Positions 19,201 to 25,942 are shown, counted from the first letter of the stretch. The stretch is 64,000 nucleotides of DNA from Pseudovibrio sp. M1P-2-3 (GCF_031501865.1 NZ_JARRCW010000001.1:1556501-1620500); one strand, 5' to 3'. Notes: generated by a model not told the origin, from the letters alone. Translations and numbers: made by a program.

Positions 19201-19666
19201 CAATGAAATCACGACTGACAAGCTAACCCTTGGTGGTACTGCTATCACTACACAGCTGCTGGAAGATCGCTCAATCACGAAAAGGAGCTACTTTCAATCA
19301 TCAGGGAAAAGCACGAATACCGAGTTTGCCTCCACTACAATTTCAACTGATGGTGGTGAAGTAAGAATTGATTGTCAGGCATTTATTTTCGCCAAATCAA
19401 AAAACACCAATTTGAACCAGCCTGCTGTTCATATTCGACGTGATGGCACAGATTTAAAAGAATGCCATATCAACTGGGATACCTACATAGCTGGCTCCGG
19501 CGATGACGCTGTCGCAGCAGGGCGAGGGTCTTTGTCTTTTACTTATATAGACGACGACCCCGGTGCAGAATCCAGAACTTACAAGCTGGCAATATCAAAC
19601 AAGTCCGACCTTGATGACTGGTACGTGGAAAATCGCTGTTTGACTGTTACAAACTATAAGAAGTAG
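13190..19666 (+). CDS. tail tip / host-specificity protein, J-like, with very long repeat fibre
   Basis: 2158 residues. It begins with a beta-grasp-like ~75 residue segment and an Ala/Gly-rich hydrophobic pair (about residues 85-135), reminiscent of lambda gpI fused to the J N-terminus. The J core follows (YTINAVGNTARLYQPIPVQYG, LFSRGCGRSEVNEIYIG, then receptor and FN3-like regions) to about residue 890. An Ala/Lys hendecad stalk lies near 905-1015, and a Thr/Ser/Asp-rich stalk of 42-residue units near 1175-1925. The end is a DUF1983-like domain (FVIKSDKFVITDG, PFVFTNGTAYIDDA, ITTDKLTLGG) and a beta-rich tip of ~130 residues. The start has GAGG 8 bases upstream. It should contact the host receptor. 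Confidence 0.9.
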   Translation: MEALSIPHQKPIGTPHTFTVFDGETVASVVERSGLSKGFPIVACVNGLPVLRKNNGWDLALKQGDCFEILVLPAGGEGGDTGKTVMRIVGMIAVAALAAVTGGAALAAFPAIGAAGAAIVSGVITTAGGLLVNTLLAPKSSAQERETLASSPTYTINAVGNTARLYQPIPVQYGRFKMVLDYASDPYQEYEDNDQYVYYLFSRGCGRSEVNEIYIGETKIWDAEDGYTSTYTDLEIEQYEPGEQIDLFPVQVEASEEVGSQTIKTNEYLGPFVAVPAGETAKRLAVDVVWPLGGYKTNDDGSYHKATFKFDIEYQEIDDNGDPLGSWQNLASYDKGMKTKTAKRKTFSKKVPSGRYQVRILRHDQFDEDNTTDAKVMQWGGLRAYLDGPQSFANVSTTAVKIRANEQLQGAASKQFSIVQTRILPVWNGSAWVEQPSRSICWAAIDVMRNSVYGAGLSDTHIDYATFMHYDSVWASNPDTFDGVFDSQTTIFDALNTILAAGRSALSFVGHTVSMVRDEPRGLPRQVFTDRNIVAGSLEINQTLLSDDYADDILVEYMDGQTWRWDTVRCSLATSSSSRPTSIRMMGVSDRDHAWSEGMHIAADNAFRRRTIRFTTELEGRILQRGDVVEVQSHVPQKWGRSGVIEGFNGLDLTLSEEPETDPDNTYLLVRRKDGGPWGPIKITWFEGSRVVTLDGDDTEFWEDYYGELQRHLLDSGDEAPSYAVGEGASFTFRGIVVGAEPQGNHVTLTLKEDDPRVYLASSGVSVPERPVGSLLPPSVELPQVMQFFASRGLEAAESILSVQIVPVAGAEGYICETSLDDGVTWDRKYSGFHSSFDFVCSRDAFAVRVCAIGAAGQGPWKYASVPEETRAIVLPAGSVVTTAAQLYDAVADEFKTPVDLATDINNAKQDALDAADAAAQGAADAVDAAAAAKQEALDAVGEAKQEALAAAAAAKQDALDAVGEAKQEALAAANAAAQGAADAADAAAAVKQDAIDAVGEAKQEAADAVGEAREIASLNVFDVFSKINEIEGRLDQTNEAVIYQAFSTQYDRAEYKNIVTLVEQEGRTRAQEITSLGARLQSSDGKISGQATALQSIEARVESTETGITSNATSITGLNSSLSNLSGSVNAHGAAIQSLETTTGDNADEIETLSNSVTALQSNLSDAEGGIDANSEAMTALTTRVTSAEGGITSISSDVTSLQSGLNDAEDDISANASAVDAVTTRVTDNEGEIISNSNRISNLKVRIKDTEDDVEAGADATTALTTRVTSAEGSITSITSDVTSLQSGLNDAEGDISANASAVDLLNTEVVKHDDKITSHAGSISSIRSRINDAEDNIDAGADATSALTTRVTSAEGDISSMSSDITSLQSDLTDAQDGVDSNASALSSLNSTVSDQGDDITSNASKISDLKSRVKDTEDDVEAGADATTALTTRVTSAEGSITSISSDVTNLQSGLNDAEDDISANASAVDAVTTRVTDNEGEIISNSNRISNLKVRVKDTEDDVEAGADATTALTTRVTSVEGSITSISSDVTSLQSSLNDAEDDISANASAVDLLNTEVVKHDDKITSHAGSISSIRSRINDAEDNIDAGADATSALTTRVTSAEGDISSNTSKISDLKSRVKDTEDDVEAGADATTALTTRVTSVEGSITSITSDVTSLQSGLNDAEDDISANASAVDAVTTRVTDNEGEIISNSNRISNLKVRVKDTEDDVEAGADATTALTTRVTSVEGSITSISSDVTSLQSSLNDAEDDINANASAVDLLNTEVVKHDDKITSHAGSISSIRSRINDAEDNIDAGAGATSALTTRVTSAEGSITSISSDVTSLQSGLNDAEDDISANASAVDAVTTRVTDNEGEIISNSNRISSLKVRVKDTEDDVEAGADATTALTTRVSSAEGDISSLSSSLTSVSTRVGDNESSVSALASSVDGLEAKFVVRVETGDSDAGFYIKGVKKADGTEYFDFVIKSDKFVITDGTATAAPFVFTNGTAYIDDAVINEITTDKLTLGGTAITTQLLEDRSITKRSYFQSSGKSTNTEFASTTISTDGGEVRIDCQAFIFAKSKNTNLNQPAVHIRRDGTDLKECHINWDTYIAGSGDDAVAAGRGSLSFTYIDDDPGAESRTYKLAISNKSDLDDWYVENRCLTVTNYKK
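15911..16220 (+). repeat. 66-bp / 22-residue Ala-Lys hendecad repeat inside the fibre gene
   Basis: Successive copies of GATGCAGTAGGCGAGGCAAA are 66 bases apart (for example near 16004 and 16070). The encoded AKQEALDAVGE AKQEALAAAAA pattern is two 11-residue units, which predicts a right-handed or straight helical bundle, unlike the heptad-compatible stalk that follows. Confidence 0.8.
16712..18970 (+). repeat. 126/252-bp tandem repeat array in the tail-fibre gene
   Basis: The landmark GGCGCAGA[T/C]GCAACC recurs at 16964, 17216, 17468, 17720, 17972, 18098, 18350, 18602 and 18854 (one copy has GGC for GAC). The spacing is 252 bases except one step of exactly 126. The half-unit encodes 42 residues (six heptads) of the type ATTALTTRVTS... 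and SLQSGLNDAEDDI. Units alternate between two versions (DAVTTRV and DLLNTEV types) and are nearly identical at DNA level. Long antisense ORFs here are by-products of the repeats. Confidence 0.92.
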
Positions 19667-19669
19667 CTC

Positions 19670-20023
19670 ATGAACTATATTCTATATGACGTTTCTACGG
19701 GCCAGGTTATTGGCTCTGGCTACTGCTCCGTGGATGATTTCTTTGCTCAAGGTGACATGGGGCAAGCTGTACTCGAAGGTGATGCAGATGGGCGGTTGCA
19801 GTATGTCTTTGGCGGGGTTGTTATTGACCGTCCCGCGCTACCTGAGCCGGTTGAAGGTGTCTGGTCTGATCTACCTGCTGGATGCACAGTTGACATAAAT
19901 GGGCAAACCTATGCTCTGACTGACACTTCCTTGGCGCTATCAATTGAAATTGGCGGCACGTTTGATGTGACCGTCAAACCACCTTTTCCTTACATAGAAA
20001 AATCTTGGAGGCTTGAGTTGTGA
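19670..20023 (+). CDS. hypothetical tail-associated protein
   Basis: 117 residues starting 3 bases after the fibre gene. It reads as beta-rich: VSTGQVIGSGYCSVDDF near the N-terminus, and CTVDINGQTYALTDTSLALSIE then FDVTVKPPFPYIEKSW near the C-terminus. The 4-base overlap with the next gene and its position suggest a tail-fibre accessory or chaperone. The family is not recognised. Confidence 0.65.
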   Translation: MNYILYDVSTGQVIGSGYCSVDDFFAQGDMGQAVLEGDADGRLQYVFGGVVIDRPALPEPVEGVWSDLPAGCTVDINGQTYALTDTSLALSIEIGGTFDVTVKPPFPYIEKSWRLEL

Positions 20024-20421
20024 TAATTGATCTGAACCCGCATATTGATGACTTCAAAGCTCAAGCTTTTGCAGATATCGACCAACAAGCAGAAGAGCGA
20101 CGCTGCGAGTATGTGACAACTGGGAGCGCTCAGGCGATGGTTTATCTAACCAAAGATGCTGAGGCTTTGGCTTATCAAGCTAACACTGCAATTGACCCCG
20201 CGTTGATCCCGCATATAGCAGCAGAAGCAAGCGCAACCAGTTCCACGCTCGCTGATATTGCTGCTCTCGTGATCCAAAACGCAGAGAGCTGGCGCATTAT
20301 ATCTGCTCGCATTGAAGGGGCAAGGCGCGGGGCAAAAACCACGATAGAACAAGCAACAACCCTTACACAGATCAAGCAGGCACTTGTCATTGACTGGGCC
20401 ACAATAGAGGCGGGCGCATGA
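20020..20421 (+). CDS. hypothetical tail protein, helical
   Basis: 133 residues, almost entirely predicted helix and Ala-rich. The pattern (LTKDAEALAY..., PALIPHIAAEA..., VIQNAESWRIISARIEGARRGAKTTIEQA) resembles small helical proteins found after tail-fibre genes in alphaproteobacterial prophages and Mu-like phages. Four-base overlaps on both sides indicate an operon. The role is unknown. Confidence 0.65.
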   Translation: MIIDLNPHIDDFKAQAFADIDQQAEERRCEYVTTGSAQAMVYLTKDAEALAYQANTAIDPALIPHIAAEASATSSTLADIAALVIQNAESWRIISARIEGARRGAKTTIEQATTLTQIKQALVIDWATIEAGA

Positions 20422-21383
20422 CATATTACAACACAGGAACGATTGACTTAAATAACGGCTCGAAGCATGTGGCTGGGTACGGAACAAGCTTCGGAAGTTT
20501 TGTGCGGGCGGGGGATGTGCTCGACCTTGGGCCTGCTGCGAAGTATGCCATTAAATCCGTAAATTCAAATACAAGTCTCACGCTCTTCCACGCTTATGAA
20601 GGGGAAAGTGAAACAGGTATCGACTATCTTATTGTGCTCAACGCTATCGGTCGGGATTCCACAAGTGAGCTGGCGCGCGGTGTAGCAGAACTACTAGCTG
20701 AGCAACGCAGCAAAGCAGCGACAATAAACGAATACGTTGAGCTGCTGAGAAATACAAATCTTGAGCTTGAGCGAGAGTTCTACGTTGATTCCGTTTTAGG
20801 TGATGATAACGCAGTCGGAAACTCCTCAGCGCCTCTACTGACGATTGCACGAGCAATGGAGCTTACTCCGGCTCATGGGTCGGTCGAAGTTACTCTTCTT
20901 GAGGACTATAACTTTTCTGTTCAAGTAGATGTTTCAAACCGGGTAATTCAACTTCGAGGCGAACAGGGGAGTAAGCCCCAGTTAACGTTTGATAGGTTTC
21001 TTCATAGCGGGACCCTCCGAGGGTGTCGTGGCGTGAGTATGAGAGGCACTACGGCGTTGGTTTGTGAGAATTTGAGTATTCAGGTCCCAAGCTCTGCGGG
21101 GGGCTATGAAGAATTAGAAAAAAGCTCATACGCCTCACCGTTTCGAGCGGCACGTTTCGCAGGAATCAGACAGGCGTTGACGTTTGAAGAATGCGACATT
21201 CATTTCAGTGACGAGCCGCTAGGTGGATTAATCAATCACTTTGGTTGCACGGAGCTGAATGTAGCTGGAAACTCATTTCCAGACTATAGTTATCGAGGTC
21301 GAATGCTACAACAATATACTGATTTAGCGGGTACGGTTGTTAATACGATTCCCGAATTACAGTCGAACTTAGACTACATTTAA
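20418..21383 (+). CDS. tail fibre/spike protein with beta-helix-like region
   Basis: 321 residues. The N-terminal ~75 residues (TGTIDLNNGSKHVAGYGTSF, GDVLDLG, TSLTLFHAYEG) form the small beta domain that begins many tail-fibre proteins. A helical linker spans about 85-115. The C-terminal part (FYVDSVLGDDNAVGNSSAP, LLTIARAMELTP, RGCRGVSMRG, FEECDIHFSDEPLGG) resembles right-handed parallel beta-helix spikes with repeated short strands. No catalytic residues of a polysaccharide lyase can be identified. Confidence 0.72.
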   Translation: MTYYNTGTIDLNNGSKHVAGYGTSFGSFVRAGDVLDLGPAAKYAIKSVNSNTSLTLFHAYEGESETGIDYLIVLNAIGRDSTSELARGVAELLAEQRSKAATINEYVELLRNTNLELEREFYVDSVLGDDNAVGNSSAPLLTIARAMELTPAHGSVEVTLLEDYNFSVQVDVSNRVIQLRGEQGSKPQLTFDRFLHSGTLRGCRGVSMRGTTALVCENLSIQVPSSAGGYEELEKSSYASPFRAARFAGIRQALTFEECDIHFSDEPLGGLINHFGCTELNVAGNSFPDYSYRGRMLQQYTDLAGTVVNTIPELQSNLDYI

Positions 21384-21405
21384 TCCCCCCTGCCAAACTG
21401 TTCTG

Positions 21406-21429
21406 CCCGCTCATTGAAGCGGGTTTTTC
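21406..21429 (+). terminator. terminator between fibre and lysis genes
   Basis: Stem CCCGC/GCGGG with an 8-base loop, then TTTTTC, 23 bases after the fibre stop. It separates the structural operon from the lysis cassette, which starts immediately downstream. Confidence 0.75.
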
Positions 21430-21444
21430 ATGGAGAAATCAATC

Positions 21445-21915
21445 ATGAAAGTTACAAAGACTCGGCTCACTGGGGCCGTGATTGGAGTCGTGCTTGCCTT
21501 CGTGGGAGTATGGGAGGGGCTGCGAACAGAGGCCTATGTGGATTTAGTTGGTGTGCCGACGATCTGCTACGGCGAAACCAAAGGCGTAAAGCTTGGTGAC
21601 AAGAAAACCAAAGACCAATGCTCTTATATGCTTCTTGAAAGCTTGAAGCGCCATGAAGCAGGAATGCGGACTTGTCTCAATAAGCCAGATGAGATCCCGA
21701 TCAAATCCTACATCTCTTTTGTCTCCTTGACTTACAACATCGGTACTGGTGCTTTTTGTCGCTCAACTGCAGTCAAGCGGTTAAACCGTGGTGATCTAGC
21801 TGGGGCCTGTCAGGCGGCTACTTGGTACAACAGAGCAGGGGGTCGAAGAGTCAAAGGCTTGGTCAATCGTCGGGCCGCTGAATATGAGCTATGCATGGAG
21901 GGGGTGAAGGGATGA
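21445..21915 (+). CDS. GH24 lysozyme endolysin, SAR-like
   Basis: 156 residues from ATG 21445, with GGAG 9 bases upstream. The T4/P21-type active site is complete: Glu24 (WEGL), Asp33 (YVDL) and Thr39, spaced E-8-D-5-T. Residues 9-22 (TGAVIGVVLAFVGV) form a weakly hydrophobic, Gly/Ala-containing segment directly before the catalytic Glu, as in signal-arrest-release endolysins such as P21 R. The enzyme would wait membrane-tethered until depolarisation. It overlaps the Rz-like gene by 4 bases. Confidence 0.9.
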   Translation: MKVTKTRLTGAVIGVVLAFVGVWEGLRTEAYVDLVGVPTICYGETKGVKLGDKKTKDQCSYMLLESLKRHEAGMRTCLNKPDEIPIKSYISFVSLTYNIGTGAFCRSTAVKRLNRGDLAGACQAATWYNRAGGRRVKGLVNRRAAEYELCMEGVKG

Positions 21916-22337
21916 GCTTCTTTCTCTCTATGTTCAAAGTAGGTGTCTTCAATTTGATCGCCTATGCGGCTTTGATGTTGGCTGTAGTGGCCTACTTTGC
22001 GCGGCTTGATCCCCGCATTCCCAAGTCTCTTTCTTCTGTTATTGCGATATTTGCGCTTTGCGTTTCTGTCTGGTTCTTCTCGGCTGTTTACTATGACCGC
22101 AAAGACGAGCTGATCAATCTTAAGGCGCAAGTTGAGGCGCAACAGCAACTAGCCGCAGCTCGTGAGTTAATTTCCAAACAAGCAAACACTGAATTGCTCG
22201 AAAGAGTTGAGCAAGTCGTGACCCTTCAAGAGCAGGTGAATAGCTATGAACTTGAATTGGAAAATGGTGGGGTGTCTGCTTGCCCTACTGACCCCGCTTA
22301 TATTGAGCGGATGCAAGCACTCCAGTTCGGTGAGTGA
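21912..22337 (+). CDS. inner-membrane spanin (Rz-like)
   Basis: 141 residues. Two hydrophobic helices (about residues 8-27 and 35-55) are followed by a long Gln/Glu/Leu-rich coiled coil (NLKAQVEAQQQLAAARELI) that would span the periplasm. The second spanin gene starts inside this one in another frame. It begins within the endolysin stop. Most Rz proteins have one membrane helix; the extra one here may mean it combines other functions. Confidence 0.72.
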   Translation: MSFFLSMFKVGVFNLIAYAALMLAVVAYFARLDPRIPKSLSSVIAIFALCVSVWFFSAVYYDRKDELINLKAQVEAQQQLAAARELISKQANTELLERVEQVVTLQEQVNSYELELENGGVSACPTDPAYIERMQALQFGE

Positions 22338-22521
22338 TCAGAGACTTCCGGATCCACCTGCAGATTTAACGAAAAAATGTAAAGACCCTGGCGTAACGGG
22401 GGACAAGGGCCGCGATGCTATCCGGCATAGAGCTGCATTGATTGCCTGTGATGCCAAGCGAAAAGGCTGGCTCAGATTTTATGGACATGTTCAAGACAAC
22501 TTAAAAGGAACTGCCAGATGA
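22246..22521 (+). CDS. outer-membrane spanin lipoprotein (Rz1-like), nested in Rz
   Basis: 91 residues. The signal peptide ends in the lipobox LILSGC, giving a lipidated Cys23, followed by Ser-rich and Pro-containing residues (RLPDPPADL). This is the Rz1 pattern. The first 92 bases overlap the Rz-like gene in a different frame, as in lambda and its relatives. Together the two would fuse inner and outer membranes in the last step of lysis. The stop overlaps the next ATG. Confidence 0.8.
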   Translation: MNLNWKMVGCLLALLTPLILSGCKHSSSVSDQRLPDPPADLTKKCKDPGVTGDKGRDAIRHRAALIACDAKRKGWLRFYGHVQDNLKGTAR

Positions 22522-22730
22522 TGCCCAAAACTGATTTTGGATACTTCCTCGGCTTTAGCGGACTTGGGGCCGCAGGGGCTTGGAGCATATATGTGGAGCC
22601 AGCTTTACAAGGAGCGCTTCTCGTGGGGTCGGTTGTAGGAATGCTTCTGCTTGTTCGCGGGAGGATCTTGGACAACCGGATCAAGAAAAGGCAGCTGAAG
22701 GAACTGGAAGAAGTTGAGGATAGCGCCTAA
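22518..22730 (+). CDS. small membrane protein, holin candidate
   Basis: 70 residues with two predicted helices (about 8-25 and 29-46) and a strongly charged C-terminal tail (RILDNRIKKRQLKELEEVEDS). This is the size and topology of class II holins. Its TGATG overlap with the spanin gene places it in the lysis cassette, where a holin or pinholin is otherwise missing; a SAR endolysin would need only a pinholin. Family not recognised. Confidence 0.6.
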   Translation: MMPKTDFGYFLGFSGLGAAGAWSIYVEPALQGALLVGSVVGMLLLVRGRILDNRIKKRQLKELEEVEDSA

Positions 22731-22739
22731 GGTGTGTTC

Positions 22740-23075
22740 CTATATAGAGTTACCGCACTTGATAAATATCTTGTAGCTGCGGGCATCTCTGCCCGTAAGG
22801 TACTTACCCATTTCAATAACCTCTTCGTTAACAATGAAGGCGCTAGGGCACTGTTGCTGAACATATTTCAGAGCGACATCCTCCCTAGTTTCTTTGTTAC
22901 TAGGGTTGAAGCCAATGTCTACGATGTTCCTAATTGAGACAACGTAGTCGTAGTTTATTGCTTCGGGATGGCTATCAATACGAATTGTTCCATCTCTTTC
23001 TAACATACGCATATATGTAGGTGAGCCAGCGCAGCCAACCAAAAACATTAGAGAAAGAAATGCAACGGCCCGCAT
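22740..23075 (-). CDS. small lipoprotein of unknown function
   Basis: 111 residues from the ATG at 23075. The signal peptide MRAVAFLSLMFLVGCAG has a lipobox with Cys15. The mature part contains RIDSHPEAINYDYVVSIRNIVDIG and two further Cys residues that could pair. It is transcribed against the lysis cassette, ending 10 bases past its last stop, and so belongs to the prophage-end cargo. An upstream in-frame start at 23195 is unlikely because it would bury the signal peptide. Confidence 0.6.
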   Translation of the reverse strand: MRAVAFLSLMFLVGCAGSPTYMRMLERDGTIRIDSHPEAINYDYVVSIRNIVDIGFNPSNKETREDVALKYVQQQCPSAFIVNEEVIEMGKYLTGRDARSYKIFIKCGNSI

Positions 23076-23227
23076 GTAGTGCCCCTTGTAGAACTCTGAT
23101 AATTCTATTCCTGACAATAGAAGTTGCATATTGGTATAAATTTCCAACGGGTGTTTGCGGGTTGGAATAGACTGAATATGGCGGATGTAAGCCATATTAG
23201 CTCCTTAGTTGGACTATAACTACGCTG

Positions 23228-23431
23228 TTAGTGTGTCCCATTCTCTATCTTCCTCAGATAGAGGGGCAGGTCTATGTAATCTCCAATATCAATCAGAGCC
23301 CGCCCTACTGTGAAATGGTAAGTTGTAATCAGGTCATGGGTCTTTTTCTGCTGCTCACCCGATAAAAGCTTTGCCTGATCTGCCAGAAGCCTGACTGTCC
23401 CGCGAATAGCCGTATAATCTGCCTGATACAT
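23228..23431 (-). CDS. small hypothetical protein
   Basis: 67 residues, two helices judged by eye (TVRLLADQAKLLSGEQQKKTHDLI and FTVGRALIDIGDYIDLPLYLRKI). The start has GGGAGG about 7 bases upstream, a strong ribosome site. It lies in the same direction as the lipoprotein gene. Function unknown. Confidence 0.55.
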   Translation of the reverse strand: MYQADYTAIRGTVRLLADQAKLLSGEQQKKTHDLITTYHFTVGRALIDIGDYIDLPLYLRKIENGTH

Positions 23432-23589
23432 TATTTCCTCCCTTAAATAGGAACGAGCCTATCAGATTCGCCCTCAAAAAAGGGGGGACATCTCAATTCT
23501 ATGTAGATGAAACATACAGGCTAAAATAACCCAAATTAAAGCTAGTGGAGAACACAGCTAGACGATTATAAGTTGTGCTGCACTTACCG

Positions 23590-23617
23590 TTGTTATTGGG
23601 GAATTTTCCCCTATAAT
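23590..23617 (+). promoter_or_regulatory. putative sigma-70 promoter with palindromic operator in the spacer
   Basis: TTGTTA, a 16-base spacer, and consensus TATAAT. The spacer contains GGGGAATTTTCCCC, an interrupted inverted repeat touching the -10 box. This arrangement suits a repressor-controlled prophage cargo promoter. It lies upstream of the ORF starting at 23631. Confidence 0.45.
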
Positions 23618-23630
23618 GAAAGGTAAAACT

Positions 23631-23807
23631 ATGTATATTGCTTATACAAAACATGCAGTTTGGGCTTATGCAGAGTCAGAACTTGCGGCGATCGACAAGG
23701 CTTTCAGGGTCGTAGATGAAACCTTAGGTCGAAGGGAAGCCGCTCGGCTGATGTCAAACCTATGGGTAAAGTGGGTTGATTTGGCTCCTAAGCCAGTTCA
23801 GGCATAA
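23631..23807 (+). CDS. small hypothetical protein
   Basis: 58 residues from ATG 23631, with AAAGG 7 bases upstream. An earlier in-frame ATG at 23616 overlaps the -10 element and is unlikely. The sequence MYIAYTKHAVWAYAESELAAIDKAF is aromatic and helical. No family recognised. The convergent neighbour is 32 bases downstream. Confidence 0.5.
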   Translation: MYIAYTKHAVWAYAESELAAIDKAFRVVDETLGRREAARLMSNLWVKWVDLAPKPVQA

Positions 23808-23839
23808 CATTAAAGAGCTGCCAGCGGCGGGGCAGCATC

Positions 23840-24076
23840 TCAAGTTCTTTTAATAATCCCGACACCTGCAGCCACAAAAACAAAGGCTATGAACAGCGCG
23901 GTAAAAGAAAGCTCGTACTGCTCAAGCCTGAATTCATTTATTATGTAATGTATACAGAAGCCAGCAATCGTAAAAAAGCCAAACGCAACCAGCCAGCGCC
24001 AGATTTTAGTCAGGTAGTCAACCTGCCTAATCTCTTCGTGTTTCAGTTCTCTACGCTTGCGGCCTGACTTCTTCAC
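23840..24076 (-). CDS. small inner-membrane protein
   Basis: 78 residues. A basic N-terminus (KKSGRKRRELK) is followed by two hydrophobic helices (about residues 27-46 and 57-75). The start overlaps the 3' end of the S1/P1 nuclease gene by 4 bases, so the two are probably one transcript. Positive-inside charge puts the N-terminus in the cytoplasm. No function assigned. Confidence 0.6.
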   Translation of the reverse strand: MKKSGRKRRELKHEEIRQVDYLTKIWRWLVAFGFFTIAGFCIHYIINEFRLEQYELSFTALFIAFVFVAAGVGIIKRT

Positions 24077-24858
24077 TGCGCGAATAGCTCATTCAAATAA
24101 GCTGCCATTCTGATCCCGCTCTTGGATAGCTGCTCTTCTATCATAACTCTATGCTCAAAAGTATAGTCATAGGAGAGTTTTGCGCCCTTGTCGGGGTAAA
24201 TTGTGTCTCTAATGCCGGCACTTTCATTCACCCAATTTACTGGGTTAGTATCGCTCCACTTCTCAATGGTGCTTTCATCTATCCGGCGTAATAGTCTGTC
24301 ACCGTATTCAGAGTAAGAAAGGCGCTGCCCCTCCAGCATTTGACTATCCCAGACGCGGTGTAAGTTTGAAGACTTTCCGAACCATTTGACATAGTGATCA
24401 TTGCCACCCCTATCCGTTCCATTACCCGCATGGAGTGGTTGATGAACATCGCCGATAAGGTGCACTGTGAATTTCAATGCGAGCTTCTTATCCTCCAGAG
24501 AGGCACTTGGGTCTTTCAGAGTGGCCTTAAATGTCTCCAGAGCTGAAACTGCATCGCCTTGCTCTGGAGCCCCTACATCCTCGTATTTTACATCAACGGG
24601 GATCGTGACGTAGTGAAATGGGCCAGCTTTTTTCCAGAAGTCTTCGTCACTGGAACGCATAAAGTCAGCCCAAGTCGAGACTTCCGTCAATGTCTCATTG
24701 CCCAATATTTCTGAGATAGATTCATGAGCTTTTGCAGTTAGGTGTTCCTGAGCAATATAGCCCGTGATTCGGTGGCCGTCTTGCCCCCATGCAAATGCAG
24801 CCTGTGGTGCAGCTACCGCCGCGGCGACAAGCGTCGTCTTCAAAAGTGCCTTGAACAT
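24073..24858 (-). CDS. secreted S1/P1-type zinc nuclease
   Basis: 261 residues. A Sec signal peptide ends FAWGQDGH, so cleavage after Ala23 gives Trp24 at the mature N-terminus, the invariant first zinc ligand of this family. His29 (GQDGH) and the central TVHLIGDVHQPLHAGNGTDRGGND supply the other His/Asp ligands, with HRVWDSQM further on. The family hydrolyses single-stranded DNA and RNA (3'-nucleotidase/nuclease) using three zinc ions. It lies among prophage cargo rather than metabolic genes and is followed by a membrane protein overlapping by 4 bases. It could scavenge nucleotides or degrade extracellular nucleic acid for the lysogen (inference). Confidence 0.92.
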   Translation of the reverse strand: MFKALLKTTLVAAAVAAPQAAFAWGQDGHRITGYIAQEHLTAKAHESISEILGNETLTEVSTWADFMRSSDEDFWKKAGPFHYVTIPVDVKYEDVGAPEQGDAVSALETFKATLKDPSASLEDKKLALKFTVHLIGDVHQPLHAGNGTDRGGNDHYVKWFGKSSNLHRVWDSQMLEGQRLSYSEYGDRLLRRIDESTIEKWSDTNPVNWVNESAGIRDTIYPDKGAKLSYDYTFEHRVMIEEQLSKSGIRMAAYLNELFAQ

Positions 24859-25011
24859 AAATACCCCGAATAGCCTGTTAGTAATTTCTTACAATATGCA
24901 GGTAGAGGCAAGGGCGTGCAACTGGGACTTCTTGGAGTGTATATGTCGAAGTCCTCCTTTTTGGGACTTGTTTTACGGTTGGAGATGCCGCCCCTATTGT
25001 CCGTCTGCTTT

Positions 25012-25518
25012 CTAATTTATGGGGAAAGCAAGCTTAGTATCGAGATCATTAATTCCCAGAGCAACCATCAATTGCTGTCTCGTATTCATAAAGTCACTTC
25101 CAATTGTGAAATGCTCTATGTCTTGTGTCTTAACTTTGGGTTTGGAAGAGCTAACTAAAAGCTGAATGCCACGAGAAAAATCAATGAGTAATTGAGAAGG
25201 CGTTTGGCATAATTTCTTGCTCCCAATGCGAATGAAAAATGAGTTTTGGGTTTTCCAGAATGCAAAACGTGGCTGATGGCAGAAAACAATATAGTTATTG
25301 ATATAACCTTCAATTGTATATTTACCGTCAGAAATAGAACCCCAAACTACTGGGCCCATTTCGTTGCACATGGAGATTTCCAAAATATCAAAGGCGGCTA
25401 CAAACTTTGTTTTATCAGCATTGTAGCAAATTTCATTCCTCATCCAAGGATTGTGCTTTTCACGCCTCAAGGCATCAAGGTTCAGTTCATTGGGTATCTC
25501 ATTACTGTAGTCGGCCAT
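25012..25518 (-). CDS. hypothetical protein, 168 aa
   Basis: The sequence has an N-terminal polar region with NEICYNADKTKFVAAFDILEIS, a central beta-like GPVVWGSISDGKYTIEGYINNYIVF, and a helical C-terminus. It reads like a cytoplasmic folded protein with several Trp, Cys and aromatic residues. No signal peptide, membrane helix or known motif. AT-richer than the phage structural genes. Neighbours on the same strand are the S1/P1 nuclease and the cupin. Confidence 0.55.
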   Translation of the reverse strand: MADYSNEIPNELNLDALRREKHNPWMRNEICYNADKTKFVAAFDILEISMCNEMGPVVWGSISDGKYTIEGYINNYIVFCHQPRFAFWKTQNSFFIRIGSKKLCQTPSQLLIDFSRGIQLLVSSSKPKVKTQDIEHFTIGSDFMNTRQQLMVALGINDLDTKLAFPIN

Positions 25519-25633
25519 AATACGTCGCTATTGTCTCAGAAAAAGAGTATATGTGATAATTCTGTTTGGTATGGTTTTCTCCTTTTTAGGACTTATGTAC
25601 TTCTCATCAGGCTCCTTGCTGTAGCAACTTGAG

Positions 25634-25942
25634 CTACTCAGGATCGATTAGGAGCATTATTCCGTGCCCTCCGGGCTCAATGGAGTGGACTGTCCCTTTG
25701 GGTATTAGCTGAAAGTCGCCAGTTTTCATTCGAACAAGATCTTTACCAAGGCGCAAATCCAGATGACCTTCGATAACCAACAATGCTTCTGGATAATTCT
25801 CGTGGATTTCTGGGCTTAAGCCATTAGGGTCAATACGAAACAATTTGATCTTAGAAGCTGGTAGTTCGGCCAAAATTACAGACTTCCAATTTGTGTTCAA
25901 GTTGGAAGCGGTTTCCAAGGTATTTATCAATTTATGTTGCAA
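25634..25942 (-). CDS. small cupin-domain protein
   Basis: 102 residues, one beta barrel. Cupin motif 1 is degenerate (SPEIHENYPEALLVIEGHLDL) and motif 2 is GDFQLIPKGTVHSIEP. The metal ligands appear as His and Glu in motif 1 and His in motif 2, so metal binding is possible. Such small cupins usually bind or isomerise small molecules. No pathway context exists here. Confidence 0.8.
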   Translation of the reverse strand: MQHKLINTLETASNLNTNWKSVILAELPASKIKLFRIDPNGLSPEIHENYPEALLVIEGHLDLRLGKDLVRMKTGDFQLIPKGTVHSIEPGGHGIMLLIDPE

